A stretch of 64,000 nucleotides of DNA from Phorcus lineatus (Eukaryota > Mollusca > Gastropoda > Trochida > Trochidae), in assembly GCA_921293015.1 (NCBI GenBank), contig OV121084.1:25668946-25732945 (forward strand). Reading direction: 5' to 3'. Numbering within the stretch: the stretch's first letter is position 1; every line of letters begins with the position of its first letter. A program made the position numbers and the translations under genes. This document shows, one piece after another, positions 11,778 through 22,690 of this stretch. The notes beneath the pieces were generated by a model. That model made no database searches. It was not told where the DNA came from and worked only from the letters and a program-made list of their open reading frames with translations.

Positions 11778-13342
11778 CAGGCCCCCCTGAGTAATTGAAG
11801 GAAATGCATCAAATTTGAAGGAAAACAGTGCATAATAGAAGGGAAAGCTTCCCAAATGGTAGGAAACGCAGCTTAATCGCGAAACAAACACGTCAATATC
11901 GGTGAAACGCGGTAATATCAGAGATTTTCCCGTCCATATCGGAAGCAACCCGATCCCACTTTCGAAGGAACCCGATCCCACCTTCGAAGGACCATCGGTA
12001 GACTTCGGAAGGAACACGGTAATTTCCGTGAATTCTCGGTCGACAGCGGAAGCAAACGCATCTCAAAATGGCTACGAATCTGCAGTCTCCAGTTTCGGTG
12101 AGTGTTGTTTATATGTTTTACTGTGTGGTTTTTAGATGTATTTTGTTCTACATGCTTGCATTGAAAGCGCATTTGAACAAGGAAACGATGGAGTTGTAGA
12201 GTTTTGTAATGAAATTGAGTAGTTACGGCGTTACTCGCATAGAGTTCGGGTTTGTTTACATCAGTCAGATGAAGCCGTATCGCTAACGCTATCATCGACC
12301 CGCGTCTGTGATTGCGTTTACCTGCATCAGACTTTCCGGGTTATATTTTTGATAAGTTTTGGAAATATGTATGTGAATTTTGTGAGTATGTTATGTATCA
12401 CGTTTAAATCTAACTTTCGTTTTTGTACAATTAAGCTTTATCGAAAAACTTGTAAGTTTTCATGTTTTGTTAACGTGCCGCTCCATATGCCGCACTTCTT
12501 TGACCTTGTTTCGTTTGACCATTTAAATATCCCATTTATTAGGGACCGTGTTTGGAATTATCTCGAAATCGCTTTGCAACCACTTGTTGATTATTTCACG
12601 AGTTAGCGGCAGTTTGCCTAATTCAACTAGAACAGAGTTACTTCCCTTTGTCGTATCGATCGACTTCGGGAATTTAGATTCTTGAGACCTGCGTTTGACC
12701 TACAAAATAGAAAATTATTGGCGAGTATCTTATATATTTACATTCCAGGTTATGAGGTCACAAAATTCACATACATATTTCCAAAACTTATCAAAAATAT
12801 AACCCGGAAAGTCTGATGTAGGTAAACGCAATCACAGACGCGGGTCGATGATAGCGTTAGCGATACGGCTTCATCTGACTGATGTAAACAAACCCGGACT
12901 CTATGCGAGTAACGCCGTAACTACTCAATTTCATTACAAAACTCTACAACTCCATCGTTTCCTTGTTCAAATGCGCTTTCAATGCAAGCATGTAGAACAA
13001 AATACATCTAAAAATCACACAGTAAAACATATAAACAACACTCACCGAAACTGGAGACTGCAGATTCGTAGCCATTTTAAGATGCGTTTGCTTCCGCTGT
13101 CGACCGAGAATTCACGGAAATTACCGTGTTCCTTCCGAAGTCTACCGATGGTCCTTCGAAAGTGGGATCGGGTTGCTTCCGATATGGACGGAAAATCTCT
13201 GATATAACCGCGTTTCACCGATATTGACGTGTTTGTTTCGTGATTAAGCTGCGTTTCCTACCATTTGGGAAGCTTTCCCTTCTATTATGCACTGTTTTCC
13301 TTCAAATTTGATGCATTTCCTTCAATTACTCAGGGGGGCCTG
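11778..13342. mobile_element. Long-inverted-repeat (foldback) DNA element, 1565 bp
   Basis: The arms are 11778-12385 (608 bp) and 12758-13342 (585 bp), near-identical reverse complements around a 372-bp spacer. The terminus is CAGGCCCCCCTGAGTAATTG at both ends. The sequence GATGT lies immediately outside both ends (11773-11777 and 13343-13347) and looks like a 5-bp target-site duplication. The length difference between arms is mostly a 22-bp tandem duplication ('cccgatcccac-ttcgaagg') in the left arm. No transposase is visible, so the element is non-autonomous. The CAGG start recalls hAT or P-type ends, but those normally duplicate 8 bp, so I leave the superfamily open. The matching 119-125-codon frames in the two arms are the same sequence read outwards and are not evidence of a gene. 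Confidence 0.8.
12068..12097 (+). other. Start-exon-like segment inside the foldback arm (ATG plus splice donor)
   Basis: ATGGCTACG and the next seven codons (MATNLQSPVS) lead directly into the donor 'TTCG|GTGAGTG'. An 'AGCGGAAGC' ETS-like site and 'AAAATGGC' (YY1-like) lie at or just before the ATG. The same arrangement is preserved on the minus strand in the other arm, with its ATG at 13073-13075. This may be a captured host promoter and first exon; it could also be chance. Confidence 0.3.
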
Positions 13343-13465
13343 GATGTTTTACTGCTCATCTTCCTTGAATGTTATCATGTTTACATCATGTCTATTTATG
13401 TTTCTCTAGGTTCTTGAGAACACTTCGTGTGAAACTTATCTATCGAGGTAATATTTTATAGTATG

Positions 13466-14155
13466 ATTCCTAACATTCTCTCCCCACTGAGGTAGCTCCG
13501 TCATAACTTCCTATACAACATTCTCTCTCCACAGAGGTAGCTCCGTCATAACTTCCTATACAATATTCTCTCTCCACAGAGGTAACTCCGTCATAACTTC
13601 CTATACAACATTATCTCCCCACAGAGGTAGCTCCGTCATAACTGCCTATACAACATACTCTATCCACAGAGGTAGCTCAATCATAAATTCCTATACAGCA
13701 TTCTCTCTCCACAGAGGTAGCTCCGTCATAACTTCCTATACAACCTTTGACTTAATACGAAGGTTTCTTTGGGACGAAATGTACAACGCTGATTGGATTC
13801 AATCAAAGTTACTTGTGCAATCAGCGACGCCGTTTCAAAAGTTATCATTCAAGTCGCCTGAGTTATTTCCAAAAGCTAAACTTTATTCGAATATGCACCT
13901 TGCACTTCAAGCCTTCTTTACAGAACACATACGCATCATTATGCGACTGCATCATTGCATAGGCCTATGTGACAACAAATATGTTATTCATGCATTCGGT
14001 GTTTTCATTGGCTAAAATATTGCAAGGTTGTTTAAGTCGCAAAATTGTTCCGCTAGGGGAAACTGCCTTAGGCCCTAGAAACCTTCGTATTAAGACAGAG
14101 GTTGAATAGGAATTTATGACGGAGCTACGTACCTCTGTTGGGAGAGAATGGTTTC
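13466..14155. mobile_element. TIR element with internal 45-bp satellite (non-autonomous)
   Basis: The left side is a satellite array. The core is bounded by 27-bp inverted repeats (13742-13768 and 14077-14103, containing CTTAATACGAAGGTTTCT). The right side is a single inverted satellite monomer (14101-14150), so the whole unit is roughly symmetric. Satellite blocks at the ends of short TIR or Helitron-like elements are known from bivalves. No transposase is visible. A diverged relative lies at 31298-31705. Confidence 0.65.
13473..13742 (+). repeat. Tandem satellite, 45-bp unit, six copies
   Basis: Units begin at 13473, 13518, 13563, 13608, 13653 and 13698. The unit contains 'ccacagaggtagctccgtca' and 'taacttcctatacaa'. 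Copies differ by a few substitutions and keep an exact 45-bp period. Confidence 0.92.
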
Positions 14156-14159
14156 CTAA

Positions 14160-15185
14160 GTGAATTGGTGTAGAACTGACTTTAAGTGTCGTCATGGTGT
14201 TTGTTTCGCAGGAAAATTGATTAAGCAAACCTGATATAATGATGGCGTCTTACATATTAATAAAACATTCCTCATCCTCCCTATTGTTTCAATTCAATTC
14301 TCGTTATAATTCAGTATTTTACTACTTAATTCGTATATTCACCACTGGTAGATTGTTCTGTTTGTTAACTTTTGACGAAAAAGGAGAAGCAAAAACTAAC
14401 CAAAAAATTTAACACTAGATCTTTAAATTCACAAAGGGGATAACATGTAACTTGTGTGAAAAAAGATGTCATAACATTTATGCCGCCCGACATAACACGG
14501 CTGCATATCAATATGACTCCGCTAAAATGATTATATACACACCCCACAACACCTGTACGCCGCTTGACCTAGATTGTAGTGTACAATAAGTGGAGGTGAC
14601 AGTTGATGAGATAGCAATTGACACAAATTAGAATATTCCTAAACAGTATTGTATGAATGATACAAAGTACTTAGCACATATTCACATTTTAGCCTTTATA
14701 TTTCCTCCCCCTAACATCAAAGAGTTGTATACATTGTGAAGATCAACGATCTATAGGTGCCTCATTCGGTTATGTTATTGTCCAATTCGACGACAACGAT
14801 ACACTGTTTCTCTATATGGAAACGCTCTATAGCACATTGAGGGTCGTATTACAGGGTTTTGACACAGGTAATGGCCCGGGCCCTTTTGGCTGTTTGTAAA
14901 CATAAACAAGAGATAAACACCTAAGTATACAGGGTTAGAAGCGCCTGACGAAACAATCAGAGATAATTTTATCAGTGACGGTGACAGAATGTACCTATTC
15001 GTTGGTAGTATTTAACCCAGGGCGACACCAATTATGTCTGAACTGTCTTGATGTCTTCCAGATAGAGAATACTTTACTTGATATGAAATGTTTTAATGGA
15101 ACGAACAAATGTTTTGATATCTGTCGAGCGAAAGCAATTTTAATATAAGCTACAGGCAACTATAGTTACGTTCCTTTCTTACTAC
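14160..15185. other. No gene recognised
   Basis: AT-rich DNA with only short random frames. No repeat boundaries or coding blocks were found. Confidence 0.5.
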
Positions 15186-15199
15186 TCATACGAAATAAG

Positions 15200-15640
15200 T
15201 AAAAATAAAGCCATTGGCTCTGTAGCTAAATAGGCTATCTATAATTCACTTTACGAATGTAATTTACAAGGTCTCCATTTGGGGGCCAAAGAATCATAAA
15301 ATCTATGAATTAGAATCCCGATCAACTAAGAAGTCTGTACACGATGTTTCAGCTCTCTCGGCTTCTTTTTTGTCTGGAGGAGAAGATGATGATATGTTTT
15401 TAAGGCGTGGTCCCTGCGGCCCTTACTTGGGGTCATAGGGTCAACAAATCTATAAATTAGAATCCCCATTAGCTAAGAAGTCTATACACGAGGTTTCACC
15501 TTTCTCGGCCTCTTGCTTTGGGAGGAGATGAAAATAGGTTTTTATTTTAGTACTTGGCGCCATTGACCTTTATAAGTGGTCAGAAGGTCACAAAATCTAT
15601 AGATGAGAATCCCATCTAGCCGGACGCCTTTCTTGTCCAT
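15200..15640 (+). repeat. Tandem copies of a dispersed repeat of about 150 bp
   Basis: Related blocks 'aaatctatgaattagaatcc' (near 15299), 'aaatctataaattagaatcc' (near 15448) and 'aaatctatagatgagaatcc' (near 15594) recur at about 147-149 bp. Each of the first two is followed by 'aagaagtct-tacacga' and a 'ctcggc-tctt' block. The reverse complement matches 32740-33120, and the left end ('ggctctgtagct') matches 35936. Confidence 0.75.
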
Positions 15641-16257
15641 ATGGGCTAAAAATCTTAACGTAACAGAAGTAATACATTGACACGTTGTGACGGCAAAGCT
15701 CGCATTTCTCCAGAATTTACAACTTATGGAACATCTGCACGACCTTGTTGCGAAACAGCCGAACTGTTTTCAAACAAACCGCATCTCTGTTAGTGTGTTT
15801 AAAACAGGATCTATTTCCTGGAACCCCAGGGTCAGCGGAGAGCAGTCTATCCACGCTTCGCACGTGCATTGGCCTCAATTTCGTCATTAAATCAGGTGTT
15901 ATATTACGCAACGTCAAACATTGTACAGTTTATATAAACAGCGGTGTTTATTTTGTTGCTAAATGATTGTTCATTTGAAGGTTCAGGGTTCTTATTTATA
16001 GTTTTTGTTAAACCTCTGTCGTTGTGCATGCTTCGATGTCCCGGTACTTTCTTGATAAAGATAAACACTTGCATGTTCTTTATTGTTGAAATCACGAAGA
16101 CCTTTAATAATTCACACTACAAGAATGCCATGCATGTTAACTTTAAACCAAAAAAGGTTTTAAGAGAATGAGAAAGAATAATGTTAAATTTTCTTAAAGT
16201 TATTTAAATGATTGCATGGATTCATTATATTAGTAAAAGTGTTGCAAAAGCAACAAT

Positions 16258-16495
16258 CTGTAAAAACTTTTTGCAACACCTGCATGATTCAAAATAGTGA
16301 TATTCGTGTGACAAGGATCTTCTTTACATTTAAGTGTTTGTGTCAGGTTGATTGAAGTCAGAACATCCTTAGTAATTACCAAAATCTATCATTTTTGAAA
16401 TATTCATCAAATAACCAAATTTCATTGTCGAAAATTTTTTGCTCTAACAGCAATGTTTGATTAGAAGAGGTGTATGTCGACATTTGCTGAAGACT
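16258..16495 (+). repeat. Dispersed repeat, partner of 56440-56710
   Basis: It shares with the reverse complement of 56440-56710 the ordered blocks 'aacaaggatct'-like, 'aagtgtttgt', 'cttagtaattaccaaa', 'ccaaatttcat' and 'atgtcgacatt'. Divergence is substantial, so this is an old family. The left edge includes a small hairpin formed by 'gtgttgcaaaag' and 'cttttTGCAACAC'. Confidence 0.6.
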
Positions 16496-16499
16496 GACT

Positions 16500-17150
16500 G
16501 CTTACTGAAGACTGACCACAAAAGGTCGCAGAAAAACGTCCCCTCTGTTACTATCCAAGATGCTGACCGTTGTATGGCGCCGTCGGTTTTATTTCCTTTT
16601 GGTAATGCATTTAGTAGATAAGCTCGTTATATAACTTGGAACCCCTAGTGTGTCTAAGTTGTTTGTAGAAGAATTAAAGAAAAAACCGGTGTTGATATTC
16701 TTTCTCCTATGTGTAAAGTTGTTCTGAATCCAATAGTTTTCATGAAATTTAATTTTGAATATCATTTTTGATACAATAGAAGAGGTTTTTAACCAAAATG
16801 ATTCTTTTAGCTGTAATTCTTTAAGAGAACATGAAACACTATATTTAGAGTATGGAGTATGTAGGCACTCCTTTCTCTCCTTAACTTGTCCAAATAACAT
16901 ACATCCACAGTTAAAACTAACCAGTAAATCTGACAATTAGTATTGTCTGACATTTCATTAGAGCTTTGCGCGACTGCTGATATGTCAATTTCAATTGTGC
17001 AAAAGACGTGTTATGCGTTTTGCACGTGCAGTTTGAAAATCTGGAGGGGTCACGTGATCTTTCTGGCCCAAAACACTCACCAGCCACGTGCACGCAGGTA
17101 CATGCAATATGGACGAAATTGACCGTTACAGACGACATTAAACAAAATAA
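16500..17150. other. No gene recognised
   Basis: No supported feature. A minus-strand frame of 115 codons (16589-16936) has low-complexity, non-family-like content and no splice support. Confidence 0.45.
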
Positions 17151-17158
17151 ATGTAACT

Positions 17159-17921
17159 ATGAATATTGATTTTCGGATAACCAGGGCCATATCGAAGAGT
17201 TACATGCATGTCGTGTATATTACCAAGTGTTTGTGCCACGGGGCCACATGGTCAAGAGAGTCTGATATATTTTTCATTTCCCTTCAGTTCAGTCTGTACA
17301 CAGTACAGGTAAGTCGTTTTGATTGTAAGGTTTATACATGCATAAAGTTTGCTTTTAATTACTTGCACTATTCGTTTTTCAAAATAATAAATGATCGTAT
17401 AAGTGTGACATTACTGCAATTGTACCACGCGATTAATTATTTGTACTGGGAAATGTTATGTGATTTACATGTTCACGTACACTAGAAAACTCATTTAATG
17501 GTCTTATTTATCAATTTTTACTTAAAATGTAATTTGAATACACTATTCAAATAATGTGAAAATGCAAGGCTTTCACTTATCCCGTTTATGTGAAGGGTTT
17601 ACAATTTGTAACTCCAGTCTTTACAATGTCCATTCATTGATGTTCACAAGCAATTGAACGTATAACAGGAAAGATGAAATAATTAATTATTCAATAGGCA
17701 AAAAATAATTCTAAAATTGTTTTTGTTGTTGCATATTTTTAAGTTATTCTTCATTTAGTCTATGCCTTTCATTCGTTTAGAATGAGTCAATATTTTTCCT
17801 TTTTTTTCACAGGTTTACAACAGAATCAACCATCTAGTGGGATTTTACACAAAAAAACCCAAGGAAGTAACCTTTCCGCCTGGGCCTAGCTTTTCGAAGC
17901 TCTCTCAGCACAAAGATAGTC
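17159..17921 (+). CDS. Possible two-exon coding segment of an unrecognised gene
   Basis: I do not recognise the product. A strong acceptor (a run of T then 'cacag', ending at 17812) opens a 109-nt segment, 17813-17921, that closes on the donor 'C|GTAAGTACC'. Its only long frame reads VYNRINHLVGFY... to ...LSQHKDS without a stop. Upstream, 'GTACAG|GTAAGTCG' ends a candidate exon at 17308. From the ATG at 17159 this gives 50 codons that join in phase 0. The upstream reading is less protein-like than the downstream one. An alternative is a 22-nt exon (17287-17308) after the acceptor 'tttcccttcag'. I found no following exon. This could be the start of a gene, an exon of a longer gene, or a non-coding spliced transcript. 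Confidence 0.35.
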
Positions 17922-17929
17922 GTAAGTAC

Positions 17930-18545
17930 CTAAATTAACATTAGCCTATGACAATTTTAGCACTTACAGAGTTTCGAAAATCTAGGCCCGGTGTCAGATA
18001 GAAACCTATGTTCTAAGTTTTCATTAAAAATAGATACCAGATTTTTATCAAGGATTTACGGTCTTACAACTGAGGAAACAAAATATTCAAGAAGTACTTC
18101 AGACAAACTAGCAACACGTGTAGGCTCTCACTGAAGCTACTTGAAAGTTCACCTCAACAGCGAAGTGTATTCATTTATATTTCGTCACACTCCAACTTTT
18201 TTTAAACAAACCTAGAGATTTAGGACGCATGGGACTTCGTAATTATTAAGATATATATATAAGTAAATTAGAATGTCGACCTTTTGCTGTCTTATGCAGA
18301 TTACACTGATATTTATTTGATCAATTTGTTACAATATTTATGTATTCTTTATCGATAATGTAATTAAAGGCTTTCTGGGGACATATAAATCCTTGCTCCG
18401 TAACTATAATTCTTAGAGCATTAATTGATAAACAAATGCCTTTCACTTTTACTTAATATATCAAAATGTACATATATTGCCAGCCTCAGATTAGATTGAG
18501 CATGATGTATTATATGTTTATGTTAGGTAAGTGGTTATTATCGTA
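17930..18545. other. No gene recognised
   Basis: AT-rich sequence with no supported feature. Confidence 0.45.
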
Positions 18546-18909
18546 TTAAAGGAGCAGTAGCACTTTTGTTTAGATAAATAAGATAATCTCTCGAAAATGA
18601 AAATAAAAAATAACAAATTCAAGAACATGGTTTGTAATCAGAAGATGCGGCTCTAAATCGAACGTGCCACGATTAGCTAAGCTGGGCTGATCCATTTCCC
18701 TAACTCAAATGATTAAAAAGGTGCTCACACAAAATGGCCGCCATTGCATTTTTTGTTAATACTTGATCATTTCCTCTACGACCACGGATGACCAGGTCAA
18801 GAAATGAAATGTTTTACCCCTGAAGATAACTCACTTGGCATAAACGAATGTATGTTTGGGCGAATTTAAGAAAATAAATATTTCTAAAGATGTGCTACTG
18901 TCACTTTAA
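18546..18909 (+). mobile_element. MITE-like element with TTAAAG...CAGTAGCAC termini
   Basis: The left terminus TTAAAGGAGCAGTAGCAC and the right terminus (reverse complement TTAAAGTGACAGTAGCAC) agree at 15 of 18 positions. A second copy lies in the opposite orientation at 55820-56120. Both also share the internal 'tccatttccct' and 'aatgattaaaaagg' blocks. At 364 bp with no ORF it is a non-autonomous DNA element. The target duplication is unclear because TTAA lies at the boundary. Confidence 0.65.
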
Positions 18910-18911
18910 AA

Positions 18912-21900
18912 TGGATCTTGGATAGCTTTCAGGCCCTCGGGTGCCGAGGATGCAACTTTTTTCTCTCGATTAGCTCCGAAATAGTCCCTATTTCAAAGTG
19001 AAGTGAGAGAAATAAAATACGTCAACTTGTTTTGTTTTGTTCATTTCATGTTTCACTAAAGTAAGACGAATGCAATGCTGATTTAATATTTCCAATTTGT
19101 GTATGAAAGACCACCGAATCCACAGATTTTACACTTACATTTATCAGTAAGGATTTAATGATTTTTTTTAAAAAACGACATACAAAATCACCACAAAACT
19201 ATTTTTCTAAATTTCTGCATTAATGATAATATGTCACGTTCGCATCTATCGGCCACGGCAGCGAACAGTGTTACGTCAATGAAGGTCGTGATGACCTAGA
19301 CTAATGCTATGTTATCACAACACAATTCCCGTATTCGAGATACAGGTGATATTCACTGAACTCGCATTAAGATCACATTACCATAACATTTGTGTCGGTT
19401 AGAAAAAGTTAAATAGAAAACCGTTTTTCTATAAATCGATCTAGGACAATGTTCCATTAGGAAATCTCCCCATAGAGCCTACAGGATGCAATCAATCTTA
19501 ACGCGAACAGGTATCCAATACACATTAAACGATGATAAAGTTGATATGTGCTTGATGAAAATTGTGGATTCGTTTATCAAACATAGAACAGAATTAAAGT
19601 CAAACGTAAATATCAGTGTTTAAAGTAATCATTCAAATTAACGTTAATTGGGTTTTTTTTCTCAAAATGATTTCAAATTATATTTCACCATTATTCCAAC
19701 TGTCATTCAACTTCCCTCATAAGGCATAACTTAGCCCCAACGACTGGCTTATTAAAACCTTGCAGCATCCAACGACTTTTCTTTGCTAGCTCTCTTGCCT
19801 ACTGCGAGGGAGCTCCCTTGTCCTATGAGAAATCGCATGATGATAGCAAATTTTCGCCGATGAAGCCGCTGGAGTAAAACCATGCAGTTATATGCTAATT
19901 AACAATGTTTTAATTATTGATCACGAAGTCAATGCCTTGCTGGGGAATATGAACGTCAATGTGAATTGTGGAATCGTTTTCATGAGTTTTTATTTTATGG
20001 ATTACACGCATGTACATTGAGTAGATCTGACAACACTTTTGCACTGTTTCTTTCCTGAACGTAAAGTAGAAGCACACACTCAGCCACCCTGTTAGGCCGG
20101 GGGCCAGAACCACTTACCGCGCACCCTTCCCAGGACAAATTGTCATTGGTACCAAAATATAGCTCTGGGTCTGAATTTTTCAAAAAATGATGTTCCCACA
20201 AAACAAACTCATTTGAACCCTGCCGTTTATATAAATACATGTTTCCCTGGTAACCGGTCATCTGCGAGTATGTCCTAAGTAATGTCCACATCCCTATATA
20301 ATGTTGAAATTTGGAGCATAAGGCCCGGGATGTTGTAATAGTTATAAGATTTATAAACCATAGGCGTATTTCCAGTGATTGAAGCTTCATAATGACAATG
20401 TTATTTCCATTGCATCGACCGAGAAGCATGTTCAATCTATCATTTACTCAAATCGAACATAATGAGTGGCCACGTAGGCCGGAAATAGTTCTATCCACAT
20501 TAACTGATACTAACAGTGTGGCGATATACGATCCGCGGACAATACGTGTGACCAGCGCAGACACACGCGTGGGAAACAAACTGGATGTCGTGACTTGGTT
20601 TCAGAATTAACGAGACTGAGACGAAACTCATTCATTGTTGACACGTTTTCAGAAAGCAAGATTTACATAATATTCGATTATAATGACTGTTTTCATGAAT
20701 CACACACTGAGAAACTGAGGTTAAAAGCCTACATTGTCACTAGAAGGAAAGCTTGACGTATTACGTGTCACGTATGAATAAACTGAATTGAGCACAACCT
20801 ATTCTCACAACGTTTTCAACAAAAGTCACGTAACCTTGTACGAGTGCGATTAAAGTCGTGCGAAATTTTCAGGTGGATGTAGTCTATTATTTAGAAAATA
20901 CGTGAATGCAATATTGTGACAAGGATAAGCACAATCATGACCAAACTACTCGCACTGACATGGACAAAGTTAGCTAAAGATCATGGGTTCGGTGCTAATT
21001 AATATATTTCATGTACTGTCACGTTATATTTCAATATTTCTCAAGAACAGGTTGCTGACAATTTTTCAATCGTTTCGATTAGAATATAAAATGGTAAATA
21101 CAACGAGATGTATTGGTTTAATTTTTTAAAAACGGGTTGAGAGTGACAGTTGAAATTCCTCACGTAAGTATGTAATAGTATCATGCTATATGGCTCACGC
21201 ATTTTTCTGGTGTACCCATAACGTCCGGATAAACGAGGTTCGACTGTAAATAGGAAAGTTAAATTTATGGATAAATTTTAAATTGTAGAAAAACAATGGG
21301 TTTTCAGATGATTTAAAGGCACTTATCACTATTTTTCTGCTACGGATAAAATAATGTTTTAACCAAAGGAGGAAAATATGTTTTGAATAATCAATATTGA
21401 ACATGGATGATTTGAAGTATTTTTACGGTCCATTTAATCATTCACTTGAGTAAACTTGAAATGACTACTACAGTCAGAGACATGTTGTGTTTTGTCCACA
21501 CGCAATTGTTTATATCCAGAAAGGTTGCTTTTCCATACTGATATTCAATTGTCGTTCCAACTATATTCAAACAATAAATCAGAAGTCTGCCGACAGAGCT
21601 TTCACATGATGTTCAAACTTTATCACTCATCAATCATTGATTTTCACGAACTTTCCAGATTAAAGTGTTAACTTCTTGTGACAATGCTGCTCTGTTACCT
21701 TGAGATATGAATAGCAACATGATTGATGTTGAACCAAATTATTTTCTCGTAAGGAGGACGGATGACTGATTTGTTTCCATTATATTCAATTATTACATTG
21801 TGGAGGGGATCAATAAACGTTAACCTGACTTAATGAAACCGAATTCCTCGTGGATCAAGGTGATTTATTATTTCTCAATTGATAATAACTTTTGACTTCT

Positions 21901-22690
21901 TACCGACCGATGTAATAGGGAACGAAACACAATACAGAAACACTATAATTAAATTTTCTGTACAAGAAAAAATATGTCATAGTAAAACAGCATTATTATT
22001 TAGCTTCGTTTAGTACAAAACTTAAACTTTAAACCCTTACATTGCACACTTATACTAAGAAGAAAGCGTGACATTATCTAAATTGATATACTCACTTTAA
22101 AAATGAAACTTTATGTTTCCATGACACATTAAATCAGATTGAAATTCTCGGATGTCTTATTAAATGACGTGTATCATCTTAGAATGATTTTAAAGCCAAA
22201 TGCAGAAAAGTGAACACACGTTATTCCATGTCATTTACCTTTATAAATAGGAATTTGCCATGTGGTTAAAAACACATGCTTTTACTCGAAACATACATGA
22301 AATAAGGAAAACGTTTTTTAAAACGTTATTGATGCACTGAATGAGAAATGAGCTCATGTTTTTCAAAATAAAGATTTGGAAGACAAAAAGAGCGAAGAAT
22401 TTCGTTATGAAATAAAACAATAACATGAGAAATGCTTCACTACTCCATCATACGTTACTAAACAATAAGTGTTATAATCACCGATGAAAGTATACAAATA
22501 TATTTTTGCAACTATACCGGACATGCAAATTGATACATTACATCTGTAATATGGAATATTTCTTGAACAGTTTGACAACAGTGCAGGAGAAATACAAGAA
22601 GAAAATCTCAGGAAAGCAGCATTATTATGTTCACGCTCAAGCTATCTATGATGTCATGTCGGTGTCTATCTATACGTGTATACATGTAAA
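18912..22690. other. No gene recognised
   Basis: A long AT-rich stretch. The longest frames (such as 19995-20435, minus, 146 codons) overlap one another on opposite strands and look like chance openings. No splice-bounded conserved block was found. Confidence 0.45.

Noticed and set aside
11918-13207. Two nearly identical frames of 119-125 codons on opposite strands (11918-12295 and 12848-13207)
   Set aside because: They are the same sequence in the two arms of one inverted repeat. The frame has no family resemblance and runs over the element's own splice donor and promoter-like motifs, so it is not evidence of a protein.
19910-20610. Cluster of overlapping frames, longest 146 codons, on both strands
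   Set aside because: Mutually overlapping openings with no splice support, no domain and composition following the local sequence; treated as chance.
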